Positions 33,614 through 41,859 of a stretch of DNA of 64,000 nucleotides are shown piece by piece (positions within the stretch are counted from its first letter, which is position 1; the number at the start of each line of letters is the position of its first letter). The notes under the pieces were generated by a model. The model did no database searches. It saw only the letters and a list, made by a program, of their open reading frames with translations, and had not been told where the DNA came from. The stretch spans positions 35,210 through 99,209 of the forward strand of contig NZ_VTGY01000010.1 in NCBI RefSeq assembly GCF_009729075.1, in the 5' to 3' direction. The position numbers were made by a program, and so were the translations under genes. Origin of the DNA: Mycolicibacterium sp. CBMA 226. GTDB taxonomy: Bacteria > Actinomycetota > Actinomycetes > Mycobacteriales > Mycobacteriaceae.

Positions 33614-33669
33614 GCTGCGCGCCCGACCCACCGGCAACGGGCGGGCACGTAGCTCGGCGGGCGCGCAGC
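33614..33669. terminator. 12-bp hairpin between convergent genes
   Basis: GCTGCGCGCCCG (33614-33625) and CGGGCGCGCAGC (33658-33669) are perfect complements with a 32-base loop. They lie between the HNH gene (ends 33566) and the leftward acyl-CoA dehydrogenase (ends 33708), as expected for a two-way terminator. Confidence 0.5.
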
Positions 33670-33707
33670 ACTTCGTCGCACAGACCTCCGCACCAACGGG
33701 TTGGCCC

Positions 33708-34880
33708 TCACCTGGGCAAACCGAGCACTCGCTGGGCGATGATGTTGCGCTGAATTTCCGAGGTGCCGCCGGCGATGGTGCCGGCGAAGCTACGGACGTA
33801 GCGGTCGAACCAGCTACCGGCGTGCGGGTCGAGGTTCAGCGGCACGTGCGGCGAGGTCACGGCCGGGTGGATGAGGGCGTCGACGCAGGCGATATCCATC
33901 GCGAGCTCGGATGCGGTCTGTACAGCTTCCGAGCCAAGGAGTTTCAGCACCGACATCCTCGCCACGTCCTCCTCCCCCCGCGCGGCGCGGGCCAGCGCCG
34001 CGGACCCGAGGAGCCGCAGCGACTGGTTGTCCATCACCAAAGTGGCGAACCGGGAACGTTCCCGCTCCGTCGTCGGCTTGATGTCCTCGACGAAGTCCTG
34101 CAATCGATCGGCGAACCCCATCCACAGCATCGTGCGCTCGTGCCCCAGTGACCCGTTTGCGACCCGCCAGCCCTCGTTCAATGGCCCGACGAGATTCTCG
34201 ACGGGCACCCGTGCGTCGGTGAAGAACACCTCGTTGAAGTCGAGATCGTCGGCGTCGCACGCCGAGGCGAATGGGCGCCGCACAACGCCCGGGGTGTCGG
34301 TCGGCACCAGCAGCACACTGATGCCCTTGTGCTTGGGTGCGGCCGGATCGGTGCGGACGAAGGCCAGGATGACATCCGCATCGTGCGCACCGGAGGTCCA
34401 TACCTTCTGCCCGTTGAGCACGAAATGATCACCGTCGCGAACGGCGCGCGTGGACAGGGAGGCGAGGTCTGATCCCGCACCAGGTTCACTCATGCCCAGC
34501 GCGGCCGTCATATCGGCACGCAGAATCGGTACGGCCCAACGCCGTTTCTGTTCCGGCGTGCCGAACGACAACAGCGAAGCGGCGATGATGCCGACACCCT
34601 GCGGGTTGAAGCTGTGGTGAATCCGGCGCTTGGACATCTCTTCTTGGTGCACGTACTGCTGCAGCAGGGTGGCGTTGCGCCCGCCGAACTCGGGAGGATT
34701 GCCGGGCAGCAGCCAGCCGTTGTCGAACAGCAGGCTTTGCCAACGGCGCGCCCAGTCCGGAATGTGGGCCGTCGACCGCGGCCGCTCGACGGACTCGGCC
34801 TCGGCCGGCAAGTGCGTGTCGAGGAAGTCGATGAACGCTGCCCGGAACGCTTCGACGTCTTCGTCGAACGTCAGCTGCAT
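33708..34880 (-). CDS. acyl-CoA dehydrogenase
   Basis: 390 residues with MSEPGAGSDLASL, KVWTSGAHDA and a C-terminus of TIAGGTSEIQRNIIAQRVLGLPR. The N-terminal MQLTFDEDVEAFRAAFIDFLDTHLP is typical of the steroid-type dehydrogenases of actinobacteria (in part). It is a single-gene leftward unit whose promoter, shared with the TetR gene at 35042, holds a motif A operator 30 bases upstream of the start. Confidence 0.92.
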   Translation of the reverse strand: MQLTFDEDVEAFRAAFIDFLDTHLPAEAESVERPRSTAHIPDWARRWQSLLFDNGWLLPGNPPEFGGRNATLLQQYVHQEEMSKRRIHHSFNPQGVGIIAASLLSFGTPEQKRRWAVPILRADMTAALGMSEPGAGSDLASLSTRAVRDGDHFVLNGQKVWTSGAHDADVILAFVRTDPAAPKHKGISVLLVPTDTPGVVRRPFASACDADDLDFNEVFFTDARVPVENLVGPLNEGWRVANGSLGHERTMLWMGFADRLQDFVEDIKPTTERERSRFATLVMDNQSLRLLGSAALARAARGEEDVARMSVLKLLGSEAVQTASELAMDIACVDALIHPAVTSPHVPLNLDPHAGSWFDRYVRSFAGTIAGGTSEIQRNIIAQRVLGLPR

Positions 34881-34910
34881 ATCAGCAAACCCTTCCCGAG
34901 ATCAGTACTT

Positions 34911-34925
34911 GAGAATACCATTCTC
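34911..34925. promoter_or_regulatory. motif A operator, GAGAATACCATTCTC
   Basis: A perfect GAGAA-N5-TTCTC palindrome in the divergent promoter between the acyl-CoA dehydrogenase (start 34880) and the TetR gene (start 35042). It supports control of motif A by that TetR. Confidence 0.78.
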
Positions 34926-34959
34926 TTCATGAGACAGTTACGATCTCCGACACTGAGCA

Positions 34960-34998
34960 TGAGAAGGCCCATGGCGAACAGTTACCAGGCCCTTCTCA
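34960..34998. promoter_or_regulatory. spaced inverted repeat TGAGAAGG / CCTTCTCA
   Basis: Eight-base arms at 34960-34967 and 34991-34998, 23 bases apart, in the leader of the TetR gene. Each arm carries a GAGAA half-site, so it may be a looped second operator of motif A type, or an RNA hairpin. Confidence 0.4.
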
Positions 34999-35041
34999 GG
35001 TACAGTTCATGCATGTTCTCCGCTGATGACATGGGTGTACG

Positions 35042-35698
35042 GTGACCAGCCCGACGGAAGATCCCGCCTGGAAGCAGCGCGCGGTCGAGCGTTCCATCAA
35101 GACGGCGAAACTCCGCGCCGCCCAACGCGTCCAACGGTTCCTGGACGCGGCTCAGTCGATCATCATCGAGAAGGGCAGTACGGACTTCACGGTCCAGGAG
35201 GTCGTCGACCGCTCTCGCCAGTCACTGCGGAGCTTCTACCTGCAGTTCGACGGCAAGCATGAACTGCTCTTGGCGCTTTTCGAAGATGCATTGAGCCGCT
35301 CGGCCGACCAGATCCGGGCCGCCACCGAAGGCGAGACGGACCCCCTGCAGCGGCTGAAGGTCGCAATCGAGCTGCTCTACGAACTGTGCCGTCCAGATCC
35401 AGCGGCCAAGCGTCCGTTGTTCACGGACTTCGCGCCCCGGCTCCTGGTCACCCATCCGGCCGAGGTGAAGATCGCCCACGCCCCGCTGCTGGCGCTGCTT
35501 ACCGAGTTGATGGAAAGTGCCAGCGCTGCAGGCGAATTGCGCTCGTCGGTCAATCCACGACGGATGGCCGCCATGGCCATGCAGACCGTGATGTTCATCG
35601 CGCAATCCAGCGGCGGCACCGACGATGCGACCGCTCACCCCATCACCACGGACGAGGTCTGGGACTTCGTGGCGAATGGTTTCGCCGCACAGAAGTGA
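35042..35698 (+). CDS. TetR-family regulator, likely master regulator of motif A
   Basis: 218 residues. A positively charged N-terminal arm (KQRAVERSIKTAKLRAAQR) precedes the helix-turn-helix FTVQEVVDRSRQSLRSFY, so the arm may reach into the minor groove. The C-terminal ligand half is long and Leu-rich. The gene is flanked on both sides by motif A operators (34911 and 35697, the latter overlapping its own stop), which is the strongest positional argument that it binds this motif. GTG start. Ligand unknown; an acyl-CoA intermediate is typical for such regulators. Confidence 0.92.
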   Translation: MTSPTEDPAWKQRAVERSIKTAKLRAAQRVQRFLDAAQSIIIEKGSTDFTVQEVVDRSRQSLRSFYLQFDGKHELLLALFEDALSRSADQIRAATEGETDPLQRLKVAIELLYELCRPDPAAKRPLFTDFAPRLLVTHPAEVKIAHAPLLALLTELMESASAAGELRSSVNPRRMAAMAMQTVMFIAQSSGGTDDATAHPITTDEVWDFVANGFAAQK

Positions 35699-35715
35699 GA
35701 ATAGGGTTCTCACTT
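35693..35715. promoter_or_regulatory. motif A operator with 9-bp arms
   Basis: AAGTGAGAA (35693-35701), TAGGG, TTCTCACTT (35707-35715): a perfect 9+9 palindrome, the longest in the window. It overlaps the TetR stop codon and lies 27 bases upstream of the thioesterase start. Confidence 0.78.
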
Positions 35716-35741
35716 TCAAGAATTTGACTTACACTGCATAG

Positions 35742-36542
35742 GTGCCTGACCTGTGGACCGATCTTCTCGCTTGCCTGAATCTCGCACCGCAGTCGTCTGA
35801 CCACACCGGCCTCTTCACCGGACGTAACCAGAACCTGGAGTATCACCGGGTTTTCGGCGGCCAACTACTCGGACAGTTCGTCCGCGCGGCCGCCCTGTCC
35901 ACGCCTGACAAAGCGATCAAGTCCATCCATACGGTGTTTCCCCGCGAGGGCCGTGCCGACGAGCCGATCACCTACCAGGTCACGCGCCACCACGAGGGCC
36001 GCTCATTCGCGACGCTGTCGATCGTCGCCGCACAGAGCAAGGGCGCCGTTGCGACCGCGTCGATCTCGATGCACGCGCCCGAGCAGGGACACGATCAACA
36101 GTTCATCGATGACGTCCCACCTGTTCTCGGGCCCGAGTATGACGCGAAGATCGATCTGATTCCCTGGGAGACGCGCTCCACCGACAGCCTCGACACCACG
36201 GCGGTGGGGCCGGCTGAGTATTCGCTCTGGATGCGCACTCCCGATGTCGACGCGGAGCTCGCCCCAGCGCTCGCCGCGTACGCCACCGACCTGACGCTGA
36301 TCGGCACTGCCATCCGTCCACTCGACGGTCTGAGCCAACGCGGCAACGGCACCGCCTTCACGTCTGCGGTGACGTCACACACGCTGTGGTTCCATCGCCC
36401 GTTCCGCACCGATGACTGGCTGTTGCTGCGTCAGCACAGCCCGTTGGCCGCACAGGGGCGCTGCTTCGGCCGCGGCGACATCCTGGCGGCCGACGGCACG
36501 CTGGTCGCCTCCTATGCGCAGGAAGCCCTCCTCCGGCTCTAG
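35742..36542 (+). CDS. TesB-type acyl-CoA thioesterase
   Basis: 266 residues with the double-hotdog layout of acyl-CoA thioesterase II. N-terminal half: RVFGGQLLGQFVRAA and SIHTVFPREGRADEPITYQV. C-terminal half: SQRGNGTAFTSAVTSHTLWFHRPFRTDDWLLL, ending in SYAQEALLR (cited in pieces). It should release free CoA from accumulated acyl-CoAs. GTG start just after a motif A operator; probably an overflow valve of the pathway. Confidence 0.9.
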   Translation: MPDLWTDLLACLNLAPQSSDHTGLFTGRNQNLEYHRVFGGQLLGQFVRAAALSTPDKAIKSIHTVFPREGRADEPITYQVTRHHEGRSFATLSIVAAQSKGAVATASISMHAPEQGHDQQFIDDVPPVLGPEYDAKIDLIPWETRSTDSLDTTAVGPAEYSLWMRTPDVDAELAPALAAYATDLTLIGTAIRPLDGLSQRGNGTAFTSAVTSHTLWFHRPFRTDDWLLLRQHSPLAAQGRCFGRGDILAADGTLVASYAQEALLRL

Positions 36543-36598
36543 TGCCGGCGACCAACAAACGGTAAATATCCACTGCTAGTGAGGAATTGAGGCATCAC

Positions 36599-37444
36599 AT
36601 GACCGGAAGAGTCGAAGGCAAGGTCGCGTTCATCACCGGAGCTGCCCGCGGCCAGGGTCGAGCCCACGCGGTATTGCAAGCCACCGAGGGCGCCGACATC
36701 ATCGCGGTCGACATCTGCGGGCCCATCAGGCCGGGTGAAGAGTCCGCCATCCCGCCGTCGTCGCCCGAGGATCTCGCCCAGACCGCCGATCTGGTCAAGG
36801 GCCTCGGCCGCCGGATTTTCACCGCGCAGGTTGATGTGCGCGATTTCGACGCGCTGAAGTCCGCGGTGGACGCGGGAGTCGAGGAACTCGGACGCCTCGA
36901 CACCATCATTGCCAACGCCGGCATCGGCAATGGTGGCAACCTGTTGCACGAGACCAGCATGTTGGACTGGGATGAGATGATCGACACCAACCTGTCCGGC
37001 GTCTGGAAGACCGTGAAAGCGGCTGTGCCACATGTCATCGCCGGTGGACGTGGCGGATCCATCGTGCTCACGAGTTCGGTCGGCGGGCTGAAGGCCTACC
37101 CGATGTGCGGCAATTACGTCGCCGCCAAACACGGCGTCGTCGGCCTCATGCGGGGATTCGCGGTCGAGTTGGGATCCCACAACATCCGCGTCAACTCGGT
37201 CCACCCCACCCACGTCGCGACCGACATGCTGCACAACGAGGGCACTTTCAAGATGTTCCGGCCCGATCTGGAGAACCCGGGCGCCGACGACATGGCTCCC
37301 ATCTGTCAGATGTTCCACACGTTGCCGATTCCGTGGGTATACGCCGAGGACATCGCCAACGCTGCGCTCTTCCTGACGTCGGACGATGCGCGCTACATCA
37401 CGGGTGTCACCCTGCCGGTCGACGCCGGTAGCTGCCTGAAGTAG
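36599..37444 (+). CDS. mycofactocin-coupled SDR-family oxidoreductase
   Basis: 281 residues. The cofactor motif GAARGQGRAHA replaces the common TGxxxGIG, and after VDICGPI there is an insertion of about 25 residues with PSSPEDLAQTA. These are the marks of the mycofactocin-coupled SDR subfamily, whose NAD is held tightly and re-oxidised by the peptide cofactor mycofactocin. Catalytic Tyr/Lys are in YVAAK. No mycofactocin synthesis genes are in the window, so they must be elsewhere if this is right. ATG at 36599 after GAGG. Confidence 0.88.
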   Translation: MTGRVEGKVAFITGAARGQGRAHAVLQATEGADIIAVDICGPIRPGEESAIPPSSPEDLAQTADLVKGLGRRIFTAQVDVRDFDALKSAVDAGVEELGRLDTIIANAGIGNGGNLLHETSMLDWDEMIDTNLSGVWKTVKAAVPHVIAGGRGGSIVLTSSVGGLKAYPMCGNYVAAKHGVVGLMRGFAVELGSHNIRVNSVHPTHVATDMLHNEGTFKMFRPDLENPGADDMAPICQMFHTLPIPWVYAEDIANAALFLTSDDARYITGVTLPVDAGSCLK

Positions 37445-37468
37445 CCGACCGCCACCGCCGGCCGAAGG

Positions 37469-37975
37469 CTAGCGACCCAGCGACCACCGGCTGGCGGCGT
37501 CGCGCAGCCGGGGCGAGATCCGCACCGAGAAAACAGGATTGAACACGTCCTCCCGTAGCCGCGTCAGCGTGGACGTCTTGATGCGCCACTGCCCGCCGGT
37601 CTTCTCGTACGTTTCGTGGTAGTGACCGTAGCCCTGCAGATTCACTCCGGGAGCGAGCCGCACCACGTCGTTCAGCGCCCAGATACCCGTCGCGGTCGAC
37701 GGCGACGTCAGCTCGATCTCCGGTGCGTGGACCTGGTGCACTGTCGGTTGCGAGGGCCTGCCCAGTGTCCGCCGCAGGAAGTCCACGAATTCGTCTGCAC
37801 CGCAGATGATCTTGCCACCCGCCTGGCTCGTGTCGCTGACGAAGTCATCGGCGAACAGGTCCCGCCAGGCCACCCAGTCCTTGGCGTCCAATAGCCGGCA
37901 GTACCGGGCCTTCAACTGCTTGATGGCCTCGACGTCGGCCCACGCCGCGGGGACGGTCCCACTATCACCAGACAT
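37469..37975 (-). CDS. SnoaL/NTF2-like protein
   Basis: A 168-residue NTF2-fold protein: AIKQLKARYCRLLDAKDWVAWRDLFADDF at the start (in part) and GYGHYHETYEKTGGQWRIKTSTLTR near the end, as in the SnoaL_4 / ring-hydroxylating dioxygenase beta-like group. It is the last gene of the NorE-NorF-like membrane operon and its start lies inside the end of the NorF-like gene. Possible hydratase or binding protein; role unknown. Confidence 0.82.
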   Translation of the reverse strand: MSGDSGTVPAAWADVEAIKQLKARYCRLLDAKDWVAWRDLFADDFVSDTSQAGGKIICGADEFVDFLRRTLGRPSQPTVHQVHAPEIELTSPSTATGIWALNDVVRLAPGVNLQGYGHYHETYEKTGGQWRIKTSTLTRLREDVFNPVFSVRISPRLRDAASRWSLGR

Positions 37976-38234
37976 AGATCACCACGATCGCACCGAACAG
38001 CACCACAAGCCAGCCATCGGTGGCCAATTTCAGCCACGACGGTGCGGTTCGCACCTCCATGAATTCCTGGATGATCAGGCGGGTCTTGATGAGCGCCAAC
38101 GCCAGTGCCGCAACGGTGATCGCGGTACTCGCGGCCACCGGCTCAGTATGATGTGCGGGCGCGAGGAACCAGGACACCACCGTGATGGCCGACAGTCCGG
38201 CCCAGACGGCGGTGGTGCGTGCGGCAGCAGTCAT
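37965..38234 (-). CDS. norF-like: NorF / cytochrome oxidase subunit IV-like membrane protein
   Basis: 89 residues with three predicted membrane helices: TTAVWAGLSAITVVSWFLAP, ITVAALALALIKTRLIIQEF (approximate limits) and DGWLVVLFGAIVVIYVW. The central KxRLIIQEFMEVR with a following hydrophobic helix is typical of the prokaryotic subunit IV/NorF family. It starts one base after the NorE-like stop. Such proteins are accessory to heme-copper oxidases, but no catalytic subunit is nearby. Confidence 0.8.
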   Translation of the reverse strand: MTAAARTTAVWAGLSAITVVSWFLAPAHHTEPVAASTAITVAALALALIKTRLIIQEFMEVRTAPSWLKLATDGWLVVLFGAIVVIYVW

Positions 38235-38235
38235 T

Positions 38236-38814
38236 TCACCTCATCACGTAGATCAGCGCGAAGATGACGACCCAGAGCAGGTCGACCATGTGCCAGTACG
38301 TCGCACCGGTCTCGACCGGGGCGATCTGCTTGCGATTGCGCAGTTCGGCGTAAGCGACAGCGAGGAACACCAAGCCGATGGCGACGTGGAACAGGTGCAC
38401 GCCGGTGAGCATGTAGTAGTACATGAAGAAGTTGTTGCTCGGAAAGGTGTGTCCCTGAGCGATTTTCACCGACCACTCGTAGGCCTTGATGAGTATGAAC
38501 ACCACGCCGCACAGGCCACCGCCGACGGTCAGTTTCCGCGCCCGGTCGAACTCGCCGGTGCGGGTCAGCTGCACGGCGCGCGCCACGAACCACGAACTGG
38601 CCAGCAGCACCAGCGTGTTGACCACACCGATGTTCAGGCTGAGATGACGCTGCGACTCGATGAACAGGTCGCGCTCCTGGTGGCGGGAGACCATGAAGAT
38701 GACGAAGTAGCTGCCGAAGATCACGAAGTCGCCCAGGACGAAGACCCAGAGGTCCTCGCCGGCGGGCAGGTGTTTCGTCGCTGACGCAGTGGAGGTGGTC
38801 GACGTGGCAGCCAT
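38236..38814 (-). CDS. norE-like: NorE / cytochrome c oxidase subunit III-like membrane protein
   Basis: 192 residues with five membrane helices. LWVFVLGDFVIFGSYFVIF and the ending GATYWHMVDLLWVVIFALIYV are the family marks (subunit III without its first two helices). MLTGVHLFHVAIG carries conserved His. NorE assists nitric oxide reductase in denitrifiers. Here it is followed by a NorF-like gene and preceded by two paralogous six-helix proteins, with no subunit I or II or NorB/NorC in the window. Confidence 0.86.
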   Translation of the reverse strand: MAATSTTSTASATKHLPAGEDLWVFVLGDFVIFGSYFVIFMVSRHQERDLFIESQRHLSLNIGVVNTLVLLASSWFVARAVQLTRTGEFDRARKLTVGGGLCGVVFILIKAYEWSVKIAQGHTFPSNNFFMYYYMLTGVHLFHVAIGLVFLAVAYAELRNRKQIAPVETGATYWHMVDLLWVVIFALIYVMR

Positions 38815-38817
38815 GGT

Positions 38818-39558
38818 TCAGTCCTGGACCTGTTCGCTCGGCGACTGATTCTTGATGGCCGTGTAGAGCAGCCGGATCATGCAGAACTCCCACACCACGA
38901 AAACCACTGTGCCGAGGTAGAAGCTGATGGACCCGTTCCAGGCCAGTGGTCCGGACCGGAAGACGAACACCGGGCTGGCGAGCAGTTCGGTGACGATCAT
39001 CCAGATCGACATGTAGGCAAGCCATTTCGGCAGGATGTCATTGCGGTCGAGGAAGATCGCCAGTGCCAGCACCATGTTCTGGGTGCAGAAGCACCCGAGG
39101 GAGCCGACGAACGACAGCAGGCACCAGTCGTAGAGCATTACCATGATCTGCGGGTCACGGTCGGGCCGCAGCGCCGCCGCCACGAACGCGAACGCAGGAA
39201 TCAGGCAGCCCGGCAGCCCGCCGACGACCAGCGAGCCAATGTACGCGTACGCGAAGACGGGGCTGATCGACATCCGTTTGATCTGTTGTGCGATCAGCCC
39301 ATTCGCGACGCTGGCGAAACCGATGAAGAACATCAGCAGTGCGAAGCCGATCCGGATGGTCAGCGAATGGTCGACGAAGAACTGCACGATCTGGGCCTGC
39401 GTAATGTCGGGCCGCGGCGGCGGCATCACGCGCGTCAGCACGACGAAGATGAGCCCGAAGATGTTGTAGAAAACCGGGATCGTCCACCACGCGATCCACT
39501 GGTCGATCTTCGGCTTCTGCGTCCACGCCGGGGCCGTCCACACCGGGGCTACCGTCAT
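38818..39558 (-). CDS. six-helix membrane protein, unrecognised family (paralogue 2)
   Basis: 246 residues; six hydrophobic segments. After the first helix comes a PPPRPDITQAQIVQFFVDHS loop, and before the last helix SGPLAWNGSISFYLG. The same positions in the upstream neighbour read PPMPPSLTAVQVADFYAQHT and DGPLAWNGVVSFWL, so the two are paralogues. The ATG overlaps the neighbour's stop (ATGA). No heme or copper ligand pattern is evident. A complex with the NorE/NorF-like proteins is likely from the operon. Confidence 0.75.
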   Translation of the reverse strand: MTVAPVWTAPAWTQKPKIDQWIAWWTIPVFYNIFGLIFVVLTRVMPPPRPDITQAQIVQFFVDHSLTIRIGFALLMFFIGFASVANGLIAQQIKRMSISPVFAYAYIGSLVVGGLPGCLIPAFAFVAAALRPDRDPQIMVMLYDWCLLSFVGSLGCFCTQNMVLALAIFLDRNDILPKWLAYMSIWMIVTELLASPVFVFRSGPLAWNGSISFYLGTVVFVVWEFCMIRLLYTAIKNQSPSEQVQD

Positions 39559-40247
39559 GTCTCCCTCGCCTGTGCACTGATCGCCGACCGCACCACCACG
39601 AACATGACGACGAGATACAGGCAGAAGGCGCCGATCCGCAGCCAGAACGACACGACGCCGTTCCAGGCCAGTGGCCCGTCGGTGACGATCACCGCGCCCA
39701 CCGCGGGGGTCATGGCCGCGGCCGTCAGCACGTTGAACCCAGCGACCCAGCGCGGGAAGATGGGCACCGGCCGGCGGTCGAGGTAAACCCCCAGTGCCAG
39801 GCAGAGATTCATTACGACGACGGCCCCGACCGGCGCGGTGAACACCAGCCAGGCCATGTCGTTGAGCAGCAGGATCAGCTGGGGGTCCCGCCCGGGCCGG
39901 TAGGCCGCGATAAGCCAGAAGATGTCGGCGATGGCGAACAGCGTCGCACCCGTCGAAGCGGCTCCGAGGTAGCTGTACGCCAGAACATGGCTGGGCAACG
40001 ACATTCGCTTCATCTGTACGACGATGGTCATGAAGAATGGGATCAGCATGATCGCGCACAGGTTGAAGGTGACCATCGAGAACCGGATCGCCGCCGTGTG
40101 CTGCGCGTAGAAGTCGGCCACCTGTACAGCGGTCAGGCTCGGTGGCATCGGCGGCAGAAAACCGGGGAAGGCGACGAACGCCACCGCCATGACGGCGCCG
40201 AAAACCGGCACCAGCCAGAGGCTTATCCATTGGGGCCGTAAGTCCAC
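39555..40247 (-). CDS. six-helix membrane protein, unrecognised family (paralogue 1)
   Basis: 230 residues from the GTG at 40247, which has AAGGGAG seven bases upstream; a GTG at 40268 is possible. Six hydrophobic segments, with the periplasm-facing first loop ending in DFYAQHT and the shared PLAWNG motif before the last helix. First gene of the leftward operon that continues with its paralogue, NorE-like, NorF-like and SnoaL-like proteins. Divergent from a TetR gene across a large inverted repeat. Confidence 0.75.
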   Translation of the reverse strand: MDLRPQWISLWLVPVFGAVMAVAFVAFPGFLPPMPPSLTAVQVADFYAQHTAAIRFSMVTFNLCAIMLIPFFMTIVVQMKRMSLPSHVLAYSYLGAASTGATLFAIADIFWLIAAYRPGRDPQLILLLNDMAWLVFTAPVGAVVVMNLCLALGVYLDRRPVPIFPRWVAGFNVLTAAAMTPAVGAVIVTDGPLAWNGVVSFWLRIGAFCLYLVVMFVVVRSAISAQARET

Positions 40248-40273
40248 CTGGGGACTCCCTTCATCCACCGCTC

Positions 40274-40315
40274 GGTTGCCGAACGGCTACTTCGGACGGT
40301 AGCCGATCGGCAACC
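40274..40315. promoter_or_regulatory. 42-base inverted repeat in the membrane-operon/TetR promoter
   Basis: Arms GGTTGCCGA-A-CGGCTAC (40274-40290) and GTAGCCG-A-TCGGCAACC (40299-40315) match except at one pair. The dyad lies between the starts at 40247 (leftward) and 40347 (rightward) and is the obvious operator for the adjacent TetR. Confidence 0.7.
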
Positions 40316-40346
40316 TGGCGGTCAATGCTCCGCTACGCTTTGGCAT

Positions 40347-40907
40347 GTGGGGAGATTCAGCGACATCACGCGCAGCGCCGCACAGACCCGCGTGCTCGAC
40401 GCGGCCCTGGCCCTGATCGCCGAGCACGGCGTCAGTGGCACATCGCTGCAGATGATCGCCGACACCATGGGCGTGACGAAAGCCGCGGTCTACAAACAAT
40501 TCAAGACCAAGGAAGAGATCGTCGTCGCCATCACCGAGCGCGAACTCGGCAAGTTGGAGGACGCACTTGACGCCGCCGAGGCGACCGGCCACGCCACCCG
40601 GGCCCGTGACGTATTGCTGGACAAGGTGATCGAGCTGGCGATCGACCGCCGAGGCACAGTGAACGTGCTGCAATTCGATCCCGTCATCATCCGGCTCCAG
40701 GCCGAACACGAACCTTTTCAGCGTTTCGTAGAGCGGCTGTACGGCGCCCTGCTCGGCACCGACGACAGCATCGCCGCCAGGTTGCACGCGGCGATGTTGT
40801 CGAGCGCGATCAGCGTGGCGGTGATGCATCCGTTGGTCGCAGACATCGACGACGACACCCTGCGCACGCAGCTCCTCGAGATGACGCGACGGATGCTCGG
40901 GCTCTAG
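40347..40907 (+). CDS. TetR-family transcriptional regulator
   Basis: A 186-residue TetR protein: helix-turn-helix TSLQMIADTMGVTKAAVYKQF, then a ligand domain without distinctive marks. It is divergent from the NorE/NorF-like operon and very likely its repressor through the inverted repeat at 40274-40315. The GTG at 40347 is the only suitable start. Its 3' end overlaps the convergent MeaB-like gene by four bases. Confidence 0.9.
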   Translation: MGRFSDITRSAAQTRVLDAALALIAEHGVSGTSLQMIADTMGVTKAAVYKQFKTKEEIVVAITERELGKLEDALDAAEATGHATRARDVLLDKVIELAIDRRGTVNVLQFDPVIIRLQAEHEPFQRFVERLYGALLGTDDSIAARLHAAMLSSAISVAVMHPLVADIDDDTLRTQLLEMTRRMLGL

Positions 40908-41773
40908 GGCTCGTGAGCGAAAAGCCGTTCCGCAGCCGAGTAGGGGTCATCGTCGCCACTCGCGACCGCTGTGGCGAGCCGGTCGAGATCGGGATGGTTG
41001 TGCAGGCGCGTGAGTGCGAGCGACAGGATCTGTGCGCGAGCGCGGGCGGTGCGACGGGCCGGGCTGTCGGCCCGGTGATGCGCGTCGATGGCGCCGACCA
41101 ACTCGGATAATCCTTCGCCTTGCGCGGCAACGAGTTTGAGGATCGGTACCGCGGTTTCAGCGCGTAGATCACGGACCGTCTGGTCGGCGCCGTCCCGGTC
41201 GGCCTTGTTCACGACGACGATGTCCGCGACTTCGAGCAGACCGGCCTTGGCAGCCTGCACGGCGTCGCCGGCCCCGGGGTTGAGGATCACGATCGTCGGA
41301 TCCGCGATCGCAGCGACTTCGACCTCCGACTGCCCCACGCCGACGGTTTCGAGCACGATGAGGTCATAGGCCAGCGCGGCGAGCACCCGGATCGCGGCCG
41401 GCACCACGGCAGCCAAACCGCCGAGATGGCCGCGGGTGGCGACCGATCGGATCAACACATCCGGATCGTTGATGTGCGCAGCCATGCGGATGCGGTCACC
41501 CAGCAGCGCACCGCCACTGTACGGCGACGAGGGGTCGACGGCCAGCACCGCCACCCGCATCCCCTGCTCGCGGTACGCGCCGACGAGTGCACCGACGGTC
41601 GTCGACTTCCCCGCGCCGGGCGGCCCGGTGACGCCCAGCACCCTCGGCCGCGTCGCGGCACCGAGGGCATCGAGAACCTCGGCCCGGCGCGGACTCTCGG
41701 CCAAGCTCAGCAGCCGGCCGGCCGCGCGGAGGGAACCGCCGCGGGCCGCCGCAATGAGCTCATCGATCGTCAT
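40904..41773 (-). CDS. meaB-like: MeaB-type GTPase, acyl-CoA mutase chaperone
   Basis: 289 residues. Walker A GPPGAGKST, ETVGVGQSEVEV as switch III region, NKAD as guanine-specificity motif. MeaB/ArgK GTPases load and protect B12 in methylmalonyl-CoA mutase and related mutases. The ATG at 41773 is chosen; the longer frame to 41836 runs through the motif A operator. It is not next to the mutase genes (49264-51268) but both are preceded by motif A, which suggests joint control. Confidence 0.92.
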   Translation of the reverse strand: MTIDELIAAARGGSLRAAGRLLSLAESPRRAEVLDALGAATRPRVLGVTGPPGAGKSTTVGALVGAYREQGMRVAVLAVDPSSPYSGGALLGDRIRMAAHINDPDVLIRSVATRGHLGGLAAVVPAAIRVLAALAYDLIVLETVGVGQSEVEVAAIADPTIVILNPGAGDAVQAAKAGLLEVADIVVVNKADRDGADQTVRDLRAETAVPILKLVAAQGEGLSELVGAIDAHHRADSPARRTARARAQILSLALTRLHNHPDLDRLATAVASGDDDPYSAAERLFAHEP

Positions 41774-41806
41774 CGCCCGAACTCTATCCGACCCACCCCC
41801 TTGATT

Positions 41807-41821
41807 GAGAATGTTATTCTC
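41807..41821. promoter_or_regulatory. motif A operator, GAGAATGTTATTCTC
   Basis: A perfect palindrome midway between the divergent starts of the MeaB-like gene (41773) and an SDR gene (41860), 33 and 38 bases away. Confidence 0.75.
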
Positions 41822-41859
41822 CAATGAAGAGAGCATTCCTTGCGTGAAGGGTAGGCAGT

